From: Chryseobacterium takakiae
GTDB taxonomy: Bacteria > Bacteroidota > Bacteroidia > Flavobacteriales > Weeksellaceae
Direction: 5' to 3'
Length of the DNA stretch: 64,000 bases
Assembly: GCF_900129385.1 (NCBI RefSeq)
Contig: NZ_FQVO01000014.1
Location: 1-64,000 of the forward strand
Shown here piece by piece: positions 47,441 to 56,230 of this stretch. A program made the position numbers and the translations under genes. Below the pieces are notes generated by a model, which saw only the letters and a list, made by a program, of their open reading frames with translations, made no database searches and had not been told where the DNA came from. The stretch's first letter is position 1; every line of letters starts with the position of its first letter.

Positions 47441-47474
47441 AAAATCTACTAGTGTTCATATAGTTTTAATTAGA

Positions 47475-47506
47475 AAGCCGGAGCTGATTTTTCATCTCCG
47501 GCTTTT
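47475..47506 (+). terminator. hairpin terminator after amtB
   Basis: AAGCCGGAG (47475-47483) and CTCCGGCTT (47496-47504) form a 9-bp stem. The T-run is short and merges with the -33 element of the next promoter. Confidence 0.7.
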
Positions 47507-47532
47507 GCATTTGGATTTATCATGTATCTTTG
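47503..47532 (+). promoter_or_regulatory. promoter of the serine dehydratase gene
   Basis: TTTTG (47503-47507), 17 bases, then TATCTTTG (47525-47532), close to the Bacteroidota consensus TTTG-N19-TAnnTTTG. It ends 27 bases before the ATG. Confidence 0.65.
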
Positions 47533-47559
47533 TGATAAAGAAAAAGGAAGAATTTCTAT

Positions 47560-48978
47560 ATGGAATCAATATCGGTTTTTGAAATTATAAAAGTGGGGAT
47601 TGGCCCGTCCAGTTCTCATACAATGGGTCCGTGGAATGCGGCTTCAGCATTTATCAGAATTATAAAAAGGGAAAGATCAATTGCAGAGGTAAAAGAAGTG
47701 TTCCTTGAATTTTTTGGCTCCCTGGCTAAAACGGGTATCGGACACGGAACTGATATTGCCGGAATGTTAGGATTAAATGGCGAAGATTTTAAAACGATTG
47801 ATACCACCAAAATTGATGAAAAAATAGATCAGATTAAAAGTTCTCAAAAAATCAACCTCGGTGGCGAAAAAGAAATTCCCTTTATATACGGGCATCACCT
47901 GGTTTTAAATATGAAACAGTCGCTGGATTATCATCCGAACGGAATGATCTTTAAAGCCATTTTTGAGGACGGAACTGAATTGGTTCAGGATTTTTATTCT
48001 GTAGGAGGAGGTTTCATTATGAGCCAGGAGAAAAAATCTATTGAAAAGCATTGTATCCGTACCTTATATCCGTGTCATAAATCTTCAGATATTGTAAAAT
48101 ATTGTGAGAAACTCGGCCTTACCAGAATTTCAGATCTTATTTTAATGAATGAAGAAAGCTGGAGGTCTCAGGAAGAAACGAAAAAAGAAGCGTTGTATAT
48201 CTGGCAGCAGATCAAAGAATGTATCTATAAAGGAGTCAACAAAGAAGGTGTACTTCCGGGCGGACTTAATGTTTCCCGCAGAGCAGCCGGGATCAACAGA
48301 AAATTATTAGGAGATAAAATCTATAAAAACAAAGATGAATGGTTTCAGCAGGTGGTAGATGCGGAAGAAAATTTCACCAATATCAATAAATGGATTTCAT
48401 GTTTTGCATTGGCGGTAAATGAAGAAAATGCAAGCTTCGGAAGAATCATCACGGCACCCACGAACGGCGCCAGCGGCGTTATTCCGGCGGTGTTGATGTA
48501 TGCGCAGGCCTTTACCCCTTTCACGAGTGAAGACGATATCATCCGGTTTTTGCTGGTGGCAGGAGAAATTGGTACTTTATTTAAGAAAAATGCAACCATT
48601 TCCGCGGCGATGGGCGGCTGTCAGGCTGAAGTTGGCGTTTCATCTGCAATGGCTGCAGCAGGGCTTACGGAAATTCTTGGCGGCAGTGTAGGACAGGTTC
48701 TTATGGCGGCTGAAATCGCTATGGAACATCACTTGGGAATGACCTGCGACCCGATCAAAGGATTGGTGCAGATTCCGTGTATTGAAAGAAATACAATGGG
48801 CGCCATCAAAGCAATCACTGCGGCAAATATCGCGCTGGAAAGTGATCCGGCGAAAGCAAAGGTAAGTTTGGACCAGGTCATCCAGACCATGTGGGAAACT
48901 GCTTTATCGATGAATGACCGTTTTAAAGAAACCTCCGAAGGTGGTTTGGCGATAGCTGTGAACGTGGCGGAATGTTAA
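47560..48978 (+). CDS. sdaA: L-serine ammonia-lyase (iron-sulfur type, single chain)
   Basis: A 472-residue enzyme that converts L-serine to pyruvate and ammonia with a [4Fe-4S] cluster. The beta domain starts MESISVFEIIKVGIGPSSSHTMGPW. The alpha domain contains IITAPTNGASGVIPAVLMYA (about 302-321), AAMGGCQAEVGVSSAMAAAG (about 353-372) and GMTCDPIKGLVQIPCIERN (about 392-410). The three Cys of these blocks are the expected cluster ligands. Both domains are fused in one chain, as in the E. coli type. Its promoter and terminator are clear, so it is monocistronic. Confidence 0.95.
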   Translation: MESISVFEIIKVGIGPSSSHTMGPWNAASAFIRIIKRERSIAEVKEVFLEFFGSLAKTGIGHGTDIAGMLGLNGEDFKTIDTTKIDEKIDQIKSSQKINLGGEKEIPFIYGHHLVLNMKQSLDYHPNGMIFKAIFEDGTELVQDFYSVGGGFIMSQEKKSIEKHCIRTLYPCHKSSDIVKYCEKLGLTRISDLILMNEESWRSQEETKKEALYIWQQIKECIYKGVNKEGVLPGGLNVSRRAAGINRKLLGDKIYKNKDEWFQQVVDAEENFTNINKWISCFALAVNEENASFGRIITAPTNGASGVIPAVLMYAQAFTPFTSEDDIIRFLLVAGEIGTLFKKNATISAAMGGCQAEVGVSSAMAAAGLTEILGGSVGQVLMAAEIAMEHHLGMTCDPIKGLVQIPCIERNTMGAIKAITAANIALESDPAKAKVSLDQVIQTMWETALSMNDRFKETSEGGLAIAVNVAEC

Positions 48979-49000
48979 GGTTAATTTAAATTAAAAATAA

Positions 49001-49033
49001 AAAATCCTCAGAATGAATATTTCTGAGGATTTT
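49001..49033. terminator. terminator between sdaA and tyrA
   Basis: AAAATCCTCAGAA (49001-49013) and TTCTGAGGATTTT (49021-49033) form a perfect 13-bp stem. A- and T-runs on both sides allow use from both strands. Confidence 0.85.
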
Positions 49034-49122
49034 CAATTAATATTGTAATTCAGGTGACTTTACTTACTTTTTCACCGTAATATCAGGCTTCCCCAAACGA
49101 AGTTCTTGTTTAAAATTATTAT

Positions 49123-49968
49123 TTATTTATCCAAAATTCCCCTTATTTTATTGGCATTGGAAATCAGTTCTCCAAGATATTCGTAATTTTCTTTTTCTAA
49201 AGCCGATTTGAATTTTCTTAACTGCGAAATATGCTCATTAAGCACATCAAGAACATTTTCTTTATTTTGCTTAAAGATAGGAACCCACATTTCCGGGTGC
49301 GATTTTGCCAGTCGGACGGTACTGGAAAACCCCGAGCTTGCAAGCTGGAAAATCGTTTCTTCTTCTTTTTCCTTTTCTAAAACAGTATTCGCCAAAGCGT
49401 AGGAAGTGATATGGGAAATATGGGAAATATATGCCGTGTGAACGTCATGATCTTCTGCATTCATATAAATCGTATGCATATCCAGGCTTTCAACAATTTT
49501 CTCCACTGTTTTCAGGGCGTCTTCCGAAGATTCTTCCTTATTGCAGATTACTCCTGCTTTTCCGGCAAAACTTTCTGACACAGCAGCTTTCGGACCGCTG
49601 TTTTCCGTTCCCCACATTGGGTGAAAGGCAACAAATCTTGATCTGTTGGGATGGTTTTTTACAGCCTGTACAATTCCGGCTTTGGTAGATCCGGTATCCA
49701 TCACAGTCTGATTTTCAGAAGTAAGATCCAACACTTGGGGCAATATTTTTCTTGCCGCATCCACCGGAATCGCAAGGATAATGAGATCGGAATTGCTGAT
49801 TCCGTATTCAAGATCTGCATGGGCATCAATGATATTTAATTTTAATGCTTCATTCAAATGATCAATGCTATTATCGATTCCATAGATAAAGTCTGCTATT
49901 TCCTTCGATTTCAGTTTCAAGGCAATTGATCCTCCAATAAGGCCTACTCCTACAATACTTATTTTCAT
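49123..49968 (-). CDS. tyrA: prephenate dehydrogenase
   Basis: A 281-residue NAD(P)-dependent enzyme of tyrosine synthesis. It starts MKISIVGVGLIGGSIALKL with the GxGxxG Rossmann loop. Family blocks are DLIILAIPVDAA (about 57-68), VMDTGSTKAGIVQAV (about 89-103), FHPMWGTENSGP (about 115-126) and DVHTAYISHISHITSYALA (about 177-195, substrate-binding His residues). Length is standard for the monofunctional enzyme. It stands alone behind a leader that contains a terminator-like hairpin, described separately. Confidence 0.93.
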   Translation of the reverse strand: MKISIVGVGLIGGSIALKLKSKEIADFIYGIDNSIDHLNEALKLNIIDAHADLEYGISNSDLIILAIPVDAARKILPQVLDLTSENQTVMDTGSTKAGIVQAVKNHPNRSRFVAFHPMWGTENSGPKAAVSESFAGKAGVICNKEESSEDALKTVEKIVESLDMHTIYMNAEDHDVHTAYISHISHITSYALANTVLEKEKEEETIFQLASSGFSSTVRLAKSHPEMWVPIFKQNKENVLDVLNEHISQLRKFKSALEKENYEYLGELISNANKIRGILDK

Positions 49969-49983
49969 CTATTTAAATTTAAA

Positions 49984-50096
49984 AATAAAAAACCCCGCCC
50001 AAGGACGAGGTTATGTTTATCTATATAAGAAATCCTTATCCCAAAGCTGAGCTAAAAATTCCGTAATAATATGTTCCGTTTTTTGTAATCACGAGA
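49984..50096 (-). ncRNA. candidate small RNA or terminated leader upstream of tyrA
   Basis: On the minus strand TACCTTTG (50104-50097) is a good -7 element (TAnnTTTG). About 90-105 bases later lies a terminator: AACCTCG and CGGGGTT with a run of T (50013-49984). Between them are small hairpins, for example ATAAG-GATTT-CTTAT, but no open frame of note. The transcript would be about 105 nt and end 16 bases before the tyrA start. It could be a free small RNA or an attenuated leader of tyrA. The -33 box is weak. Confidence 0.4.
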
Positions 50097-50129
50097 CAAA
50101 GGTAACAATTTTTTTAATTGAAATTAAAA

Positions 50130-50244
50130 AGTGAATGGTGAATTTTAAAGTCAATTAACTTCGTTGTCAATTAGCATTACTGAATAATTCATGTGAATGT
50201 AAAGAATTGACAATTGACTTGCAAAGCAAATTCACCATTGACTT
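50130..50244. repeat. dispersed GTGAAT/GTCAAT palindromic repeat, copy 2
   Basis: The segment opens AGTGAATGGTGAATTTTAAAG and closes AAATTCACCATTGACTTTTAA, with AATTGACAATTGAC inside, so its ends are inverted and share words with 47344-47440. It reaches the stop codon of the antiporter gene on the minus strand. Confidence 0.7.
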
Positions 50245-52524
50245 TTAAGGATTACTGATGATCAGTGTTGAAGGAATATCGGACAGCCATAGGCTCTTAC
50301 TGTCGATCAGATTTTTCCAGCTTTTGCTACTGATCAGCATTAAGTCCTGAGAAGTGAGAAATTCTTTTTCAATTTTCTTCTCATTATATAAAGTGATGTG
50401 ATTGGGGGCAACCTGCTCAATACTTCGGATCAGTTCTTTTACTTCAATATTGCTTCGGATCTGTCCGGCAACATCAAGGATGATGATCTGGGAATTGTTA
50501 TTGTTGATAAGCCTTTTGGCATATTCAAGAAGATAGAAATCGCTAAGATTAAATATCGGAACGAATACTTTGTCTGCCGATCTGAAATTTTTATCCACCA
50601 TGATGCCTACCGGGATATTGGTTTTATCTAAAATCTGAAGGGTAAAATCATCAAAAGGAGAGGTGTTGAAGATATTGCCTTTTCCTTTTACGGTATTGAG
50701 CAGCTTTTCGGGATTGATGATCTTGGTGGTGAACCCTAATAGTCTTCCGAGTAAACTTCCTTCATACATCGATTTTCCCAACATAATGAGCAGGAGATCA
50801 TAATTTCCTTTGTTTGAAATATGGGTAAGATCACTTTCAATGTCTGTAGAAGCTTTGAAAAGAGTAGTCACTTTCAGATTGAGTTCCTGTGAGGTATCAA
50901 TTACATTTCTGAACTGTTCGTTTTCATATTCATTGATATCGTAGGCATGCATTTCGTTTACCGGGGCAATATTCATTGCGGTGATGTTCTTATTGGCGTT
51001 CATTTTTTTTGTGAAATCATGCGCAAGCTTCAGGAGCGTACTTCCGGATTCGGGATTATCAAAAGAGAGTAAAACTCTGTATTGCACATCATCATCAACT
51101 TTATTTTCATCTTCTTTTTTAGATTTAAAAATAAAATTGATAAAATCCAGTGCTGGTCCGGTCATAAAAGTGGTAAATAAAGCCATAATTACCATCATGG
51201 CAAAGATTTCAGGACTTAAAACGCCAAGATCATATCCTATATTCAGAACAATTAATTCCATCAGACCTCTCGTATTCATTAATGCTCCGATGGTAAGACT
51301 TTCTTTCCAGTTGATACCTAAAAATTTAGCCGTTAATGTACTGCCTGCAAATTTCCCTACAACAGCGGTGAGGATAATAAATCCTGCCGTAATCCAGAGG
51401 TGACCGTCATTCAGAAGTCCTATCTGTGTACGAAGCCCGGTAAAAACGAAGAACAACGGAAGCAAAAGCACGAGTGCAACATCTTCTATTTTTTCAATAA
51501 ACATCGTTCGGAATTTAGTATTTTCCGGCATGATGGCACCGGCCATAAAAGCCCCGAATAATGCATGAATACCAATAACTTCAGTAGTGTATGCTGAAAG
51601 AATTAAAGTTAAAAAAAAGATAGCGACCATGGGTTTGTTGATCGTATTTTTTCCGGCCTGAAGATCTCCGATTCTTTTTAAAAAAGGCCTTACGATTTTT
51701 ATCATAAGAAATACATAGGCTATTGCCATTAAAATCACGTAAATCGAGCTGGCAAAAGATCCTGCTTTTACAATAGCAATTACCGCAGCCAAAATACACC
51801 AGGCTGTAATATCATCTGCCGCAGCACAAGTAATCACTACGGTTCCCAGCTTGGTTTTCTGAAGATTTCTTTCCTGAACGATCCTTGCCAAAACCGGAAA
51901 AGCGGTAATGCTCATGGCAATCGCTATGAATAAGGCAAAAGAGGTAAACTGGATTCCGTCAGGAGCAAATTCCCGGTAAATAAAATAAGACAAACCTACT
52001 CCCAGAGCAAAAGGAATAATAATGCTGGCGTGGCTTATCACTACAGCATCATGTGCTTTTTTTCTCAATACACTGAGGTCCAGTTCCATACCTACGATAT
52101 ACATAAATAGAATTAGCCCGATCTGGCTTAAAAACTGTAAATTCCCTAATGATTCTTTCGGGAAAAGAAATGCTGAAAATTCAGGGAAGTACATTCCTAC
52201 CAGTGAAGGTCCCAAAACGATTCCGGCAATCATTTCACCGATTACGGACGGTTGTTTGATCTTGATGCAGATCCATCCGAAAAGTCTTGCGACAAGAATG
52301 ATAGTAACAATCTGCGCCAATAATAGTGCTAACGGATGATGGAGGTTTTCTAGGAAGGATTCTGTAAAACTTTGCCACATGGTAGAACCTGTGTTTTTAG
52401 GCGGGGTAATATTTTCTCTGATTTCCAGTGTTTTTCCTTCAACAAAAAACCAGTACATCAGCATCGAAAAAAATGCAATTGTGCTTACGTAAAAAATAAT
52501 ATTCCTGTATTTTCCAAGTTTCAT
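50245..52524 (-). CDS. Kef/NhaP-type cation:proton antiporter with USP-like tail
   Basis: A 759-residue membrane protein; the start MKLGKYRNIIFYV at 52524 was preferred to a TTG at 52542. After one early span, about twelve membrane helices form a Na+/H+ exchanger domain (about 75-470): GEMIAGIVLGPSLVG, LFMYIVGMELDLSVLRK, SMSITAFPVLARI, TCAAADDITAWCILA, GIHALFGAFMAGAIMP and TRGLMELIVLNIGYDLGVLS. The Asp pair of ADDITAW is the ion site. The C-terminal cytoplasmic part (about 495-755) resembles two universal-stress-like modules. It exchanges K+ or Na+ for protons. Confidence 0.9.
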   Translation of the reverse strand: MKLGKYRNIIFYVSTIAFFSMLMYWFFVEGKTLEIRENITPPKNTGSTMWQSFTESFLENLHHPLALLLAQIVTIILVARLFGWICIKIKQPSVIGEMIAGIVLGPSLVGMYFPEFSAFLFPKESLGNLQFLSQIGLILFMYIVGMELDLSVLRKKAHDAVVISHASIIIPFALGVGLSYFIYREFAPDGIQFTSFALFIAIAMSITAFPVLARIVQERNLQKTKLGTVVITCAAADDITAWCILAAVIAIVKAGSFASSIYVILMAIAYVFLMIKIVRPFLKRIGDLQAGKNTINKPMVAIFFLTLILSAYTTEVIGIHALFGAFMAGAIMPENTKFRTMFIEKIEDVALVLLLPLFFVFTGLRTQIGLLNDGHLWITAGFIILTAVVGKFAGSTLTAKFLGINWKESLTIGALMNTRGLMELIVLNIGYDLGVLSPEIFAMMVIMALFTTFMTGPALDFINFIFKSKKEDENKVDDDVQYRVLLSFDNPESGSTLLKLAHDFTKKMNANKNITAMNIAPVNEMHAYDINEYENEQFRNVIDTSQELNLKVTTLFKASTDIESDLTHISNKGNYDLLLIMLGKSMYEGSLLGRLLGFTTKIINPEKLLNTVKGKGNIFNTSPFDDFTLQILDKTNIPVGIMVDKNFRSADKVFVPIFNLSDFYLLEYAKRLINNNNSQIIILDVAGQIRSNIEVKELIRSIEQVAPNHITLYNEKKIEKEFLTSQDLMLISSKSWKNLIDSKSLWLSDIPSTLIISNP

Positions 52525-52617
52525 AGTCCCGATTTTTTGCAAAATTGGTAAGAATAAACTTATAACAGATACTCTTCTCTTTTAAATGTAATAAAAGCAA
52601 TAAAAAATGCAGTAAAA

Positions 52618-53325
52618 TTATTTTCCAAATAGGTCGGAAAGCCTCTTTTTATATATTTCTCCAATCTGGAGTTTCAGGAAACCGGTGTCAAGGGCAATAG
52701 TAGTGATAATTTCGTTGGTTGAAAAAACTTTTACAGAAGAGAGCGCAATGATTTCTTTTTTATTCACCTGTGCAAAATTTTTTGCAGGAAGCATCTCCAG
52801 AAGGTTTTTAAAGTTGAGGTTTTTCAGTAAGATGGTTGTTCCGTCCCTGAGGATGATATCCTTGTCGCGGCTGTCGATTTCCGAAGTTTTGATATAAGCA
52901 ATCTGTTCTGTAAAGATGACCGTTTTACCGATATTGGTATTCCACTCGATAAAATCTTTTTTTTGTTTTTTGCCAATAAGCTCCGCGGCTTTTTCGAATG
53001 CCTGAATGAGCCTTTCTTTTTTGATGGGCTTTCGAACATAATCAACAACATTCAGGTCAAAAGCTTCTGCTGCATATTCTTTGTAAGCTGTGGTAAAAAT
53101 AATTTTCTTTGAATCAGGAAGTAGTTCTGCAACCTGAAGGCCGTTCATTCCCGGCATTTCAATATCCAGAATGCAGACATTGCAGTCAATGTTTCCGATT
53201 TCATTCACAAAAACTTTGGGATCATTGAATGCCTTTACCACTTCTACGTTTTCGATCTGCTCGCAAAGAAGCTTCAAGTAGCTGATGGCTAATAATTCAT
53301 CATCAAGAATAATGCATTTTATCAT
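52618..53325 (-). CDS. LytTR family response regulator
   Basis: A 235-residue two-component regulator. The receiver domain (about 1-115) has ILDDE, the phospho-acceptor Asp in VCILDIEMPGMNGLQVAE, TTAYKEYA and the Lys of VRKPIKKERL. The LytTR DNA-binding domain (about 135-232) contains FTEQIAYIKTSE, ILRDGTTILLKNLNFKNLLEMLP and FAQVNKKEIIALSSV. Its start overlaps the end of the histidine kinase gene by 23 bases, so translation is coupled. Confidence 0.93.
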   Translation of the reverse strand: MIKCIILDDELLAISYLKLLCEQIENVEVVKAFNDPKVFVNEIGNIDCNVCILDIEMPGMNGLQVAELLPDSKKIIFTTAYKEYAAEAFDLNVVDYVRKPIKKERLIQAFEKAAELIGKKQKKDFIEWNTNIGKTVIFTEQIAYIKTSEIDSRDKDIILRDGTTILLKNLNFKNLLEMLPAKNFAQVNKKEIIALSSVKVFSTNEIITTIALDTGFLKLQIGEIYKKRLSDLFGK

Positions 53326-54073
53326 AAAATTCTCCTAAGTTGATGGTTAATTCTGCGGTGAAGATCCCGTTTTTTGAATTTTTATGCAGCGTGTAAAAAT
53401 TATTGTAGATCATTTTCAGACGTTGATCCAGCGACTGGCTTCCGAAGCCGCTCTTTTCTTTTTGCAGGGTGTTTTTCAGCGAAGCTTTATTGCTGACCTT
53501 CATGGAAAAAATCCCCTGCTGCAACTCCATCTGAACAGAAATGAATGAATCCTGAGCCAAAAAATCCGTATGCTTGAAAGCATTTTCAATCAAATCAACC
53601 GAAATGAGCGGCGCAAAAACCTTTTCTTCAAATATGGCATCTGATTTATCGATTTTAGATTTAATCCGGAAATCAAAAAGCGGATTGATCTTTATTTTAT
53701 TAATCTCAATTAAGCTTAAAGCAAAATTTAATTCTTCTTTAGGGCTTACAAATTTGCTATTGCTTTCATATAAAATATAATCCAGAACATTCGCCAGCTT
53801 ATCCAGCGACATATACGTCTGATAGGCATGGGACTGTACGGAATTAAGAATGTTTTTGAATAAATGCGGGTTCAGTTTTGTACCGATGTGTTCCAGCTGC
53901 ACTTCGTTCAGCCGCTGCTGGATCATTTTATTGGCTTCCGAAAGTTTTGCATTATTAATCTTAAACTTCTGGTTCTGACTGAACAGATAAATACTTACCG
54001 TCAAAAAAAAGAAAATAGCAAAAACCCCGATGAATATCAGATAATCATGAATCATGTAGTAATTGCCTTCCAT
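53303..54073 (-). CDS. LytS-like sensor histidine kinase
   Basis: A 256-residue kinase with one membrane span (about 8-28, YLIFIGVFAIFFFLTVSIYLF) and a coiled linker. The His_kinase block HIGTKLNPHLFKNILNSVQSHAY (about 56-78) holds the phospho-accepting His in NPH. The ATPase part has IENAFKHTDF (N box, about 160-169) and SGFGSQSLDQRLKMIY (G box, about 213-228). The sensor part is very short, so the input may come from the membrane or a partner, for example the lipoprotein encoded just upstream. It overlaps the regulator gene. Confidence 0.92.
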   Translation of the reverse strand: MEGNYYMIHDYLIFIGVFAIFFFLTVSIYLFSQNQKFKINNAKLSEANKMIQQRLNEVQLEHIGTKLNPHLFKNILNSVQSHAYQTYMSLDKLANVLDYILYESNSKFVSPKEELNFALSLIEINKIKINPLFDFRIKSKIDKSDAIFEEKVFAPLISVDLIENAFKHTDFLAQDSFISVQMELQQGIFSMKVSNKASLKNTLQKEKSGFGSQSLDQRLKMIYNNFYTLHKNSKNGIFTAELTINLGEFYDKMHYS

Positions 54074-54079
54074 TAAGTT

Positions 54080-54574
54080 TTATAAAAAAATTAGATATTT
54101 TTCCGATATATTTTCTCTGAAGGTGCCACGTTTTATAGAATCATTTTTTACATGAATTTTTTCAAGGGATTCTATTGTAAATTCTTTTGACAGCTTATCT
54201 TTTTGCACAAGCATTTTTACTTTAGGACACTTAAAAAGACAGCTTACTAAAAAAGGAGTTGTTGTAAAGTATCCATTTTTATCGGTGTATAATCTTACGG
54301 GTTCAGATAGTCCTTTATTAGTATACCTGAAATTATCTTTTACTCCTTTTTTTCGCAATTCTTTTCTTTTTGCAAGCGAAATGGGATCAAATTTATCTCC
54401 TGCTTCTGTTATGGTGTCTTTATTGTCGAGAATCAAAGCGATATAAGCATTTTCTATCGGTTCGTGTTTATGATTATAAACATTTCCTTCGTAATGTAAT
54501 ATAGCCTCGCAGGAACTGAGTACCATTGCAGATAAAAAACAAAAAAATGCGGATAATCTGTTTCTTATTTTCAT
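54080..54574 (-). CDS. lipoprotein of unknown function (164 aa)
   Basis: A 164-residue protein with a lipoprotein signal (about 1-22, MVLSSC with the acylated Cys). The mature part begins EAILHYEGNVYNHKHEPIENAY, which looks like a carboxypeptidase-regulatory-like beta fold, with VRLYTDKNGYFTTTPF, in which a DKNGYF turn is typical. It lies 6 bases before the histidine kinase start, on the same strand, so it is probably in the same operon. It may act as a periplasmic part of the sensor; that is inference. Confidence 0.7.
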   Translation of the reverse strand: MKIRNRLSAFFCFLSAMVLSSCEAILHYEGNVYNHKHEPIENAYIALILDNKDTITEAGDKFDPISLAKRKELRKKGVKDNFRYTNKGLSEPVRLYTDKNGYFTTTPFLVSCLFKCPKVKMLVQKDKLSKEFTIESLEKIHVKNDSIKRGTFRENISEKYLIFL

Positions 54575-54596
54575 TTTAAATTCATATAAAAATAGT

Positions 54597-54968
54597 CTAC
54601 TTCAGCTTCTTCAGAGATGTCATTGTTGCTTTTTCCTCACACTTTTCAAATGTGATTTCGTAAGCAGGATTCTCTTCAGGATATATTAAGAGATAATCAG
54701 GACAGGGTTTTTTCTGGGCGTGACTTTTATCAAAATCAATTTTTCCTTTGGTGATGATGCTGTCTTTTAAGAATTTTTCATTGACATTCAATGCAGCCAT
54801 TTCAGCTTTAAACTGATCGGAATAGGTAAAATCCTTAGACAGTGTTTCTGCAATAACGCGGCTGTTGGGAAGGTACCCGCTGCAGCTTGCGCCTTTTTTG
54901 TTTAAGATAAAAAATACGATAATAAGTCCCGGAATAAGACCTATCATATAAAATTTGAGTTTTTTCAT
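54597..54968 (-). CDS. small membrane-anchored protein, possible DUF4258 type (123 aa)
   Basis: A 123-residue protein with one N-terminal span (about 5-22, FYMIGLIPGLIIVFFIL) and a soluble part, ASCSGYLPNSRVIAETL and HAQKKPCPDYLLIY, with Cys residues that could bind metal or form disulfides. I associate this layout with DUF4258-labelled flavobacterial proteins next to alanine dehydrogenase, at moderate certainty. Its ATG overlaps the ald stop codon by one base (TAATG), so translation is coupled. Confidence 0.7.
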   Translation of the reverse strand: MKKLKFYMIGLIPGLIIVFFILNKKGASCSGYLPNSRVIAETLSKDFTYSDQFKAEMAALNVNEKFLKDSIITKGKIDFDKSHAQKKPCPDYLLIYPEENPAYEITFEKCEEKATMTSLKKLK

Positions 54969-56161
54969 TAGAAGATTAAAAGATTGATATCGTGATACGT
55001 AAGCCCGAAACGGTCGCAGATGATTTTCTTGGTGTGCCGTCCTTTGTACATGTAAAGGCTTTGCTTCATTTCATTTTTTCTGACCAGCATGTTTTCAAAA
55101 CCGCCTTCTTCATCATAGTGAAGGATATAGGAGAGGAAGAAATTGGAGATGGCTTTGGTTGTGGTTCTAGGCATTCTTGAAGTAAGATTCGGAAGCCCGC
55201 AGTGGATGACGCCGTGTTTGATGATGTATGGATCTTCCATGGTTGTCAGCTCTGATGTTTCGATTACCTTTCCGTTATCAATGGTAATATCAATGATGAC
55301 ACTGCCTTTTTTCATTTTCATGACCATATCTTCGGTCACAATCGGGGTCATATTAAGTCTTGGTAACGCTCCGATTACTACGTCGGCTCTTCGCAGAGCT
55401 TTTTTTAATTCTTTAGGATCAATAATAGATGTTGGTACTCTGCTATCTACCAAGGTATGAAGCCTTCTGAGCTTTGAAAGAGAATTATCAAAAACCCTTA
55501 CACTTGCACCGAGTCCAATGGCTGCTTTAGTGGCAAATTCTCCTACGATTCCTGCACCCAGAATAACGACTTCGGCGGGTCTTACTCCTGTAATTCCTCC
55601 CAGCATCAGTCCGTTTGATAAGGCTAATAATTCGGAGGCATACAGAATGGAAACCGTTCCTGCAATTTCGCCCACGAGCCTTACTAAAGCCAGTTGCTTA
55701 TATTCATCAACGATAAATTCAAAAGCGATGGCATTTACTTTCTTTTCGGCAAGCTTCAGGAAATAATTTTTATCTCTAAGATTGATCTGAAGGGCAGATA
55801 CGAGGTACGTATTGGGCCGCATGTATTCTATTTCCTCTTCAGTTGGAGGATTAACTTTCAGGATAAGATCCTGCGAAAAGGCTTCTTTGGGATCGTTGGT
55901 TATCTTCGCTCCCGATTCGGAATACTGAAGATCTGTAAAAAAAGAACCGAGGCCGGCACCGGATTCTATAATAATTTCATGACCACTTTCTACCAAAACC
56001 TGTACAGCATCGGGTGTCATGCAGGTTCTTCTTTCATTCAGGGATGTTTCTTTCGGAATTCCTATGCTGAATTGTTTTCCTTTTTTGATAACCTCCAGCT
56101 TTTCTTCTTTCGGCATCAGTTCCTCTTCGGTAAAAGGAGTAAAAATATTTGTAGTACTCAT
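54968..56161 (-). CDS. ald: alanine dehydrogenase
   Basis: A 397-residue NAD-dependent enzyme interconverting alanine and pyruvate plus ammonia. The AlaDh/PNT N-terminal block is IGIPKETSLNERRTCMTPDAVQVL (about 33-56). The catalytic region and the Rossmann loop VVILGAGIVGEFATKAAIGLG (about 200-220) follow. Late blocks are GSVIIDITIDNGKVIETS and GLPNLTSRMPRTTT. It is longer than the classic 370-residue enzyme by an N-terminal stretch. It begins a run of genes with short gaps that leads through two small envelope proteins to the LytS/LytTR pair. Confidence 0.9.
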   Translation of the reverse strand: MSTTNIFTPFTEEELMPKEEKLEVIKKGKQFSIGIPKETSLNERRTCMTPDAVQVLVESGHEIIIESGAGLGSFFTDLQYSESGAKITNDPKEAFSQDLILKVNPPTEEEIEYMRPNTYLVSALQINLRDKNYFLKLAEKKVNAIAFEFIVDEYKQLALVRLVGEIAGTVSILYASELLALSNGLMLGGITGVRPAEVVILGAGIVGEFATKAAIGLGASVRVFDNSLSKLRRLHTLVDSRVPTSIIDPKELKKALRRADVVIGALPRLNMTPIVTEDMVMKMKKGSVIIDITIDNGKVIETSELTTMEDPYIIKHGVIHCGLPNLTSRMPRTTTKAISNFFLSYILHYDEEGGFENMLVRKNEMKQSLYMYKGRHTKKIICDRFGLTYHDINLLIF

Positions 56162-56230
56162 CCTTTAAATAATTAAATTCTTACAGACCGTTATTTTACA
56201 TTCAATTTCAGAAACAAAGATACATAATAT

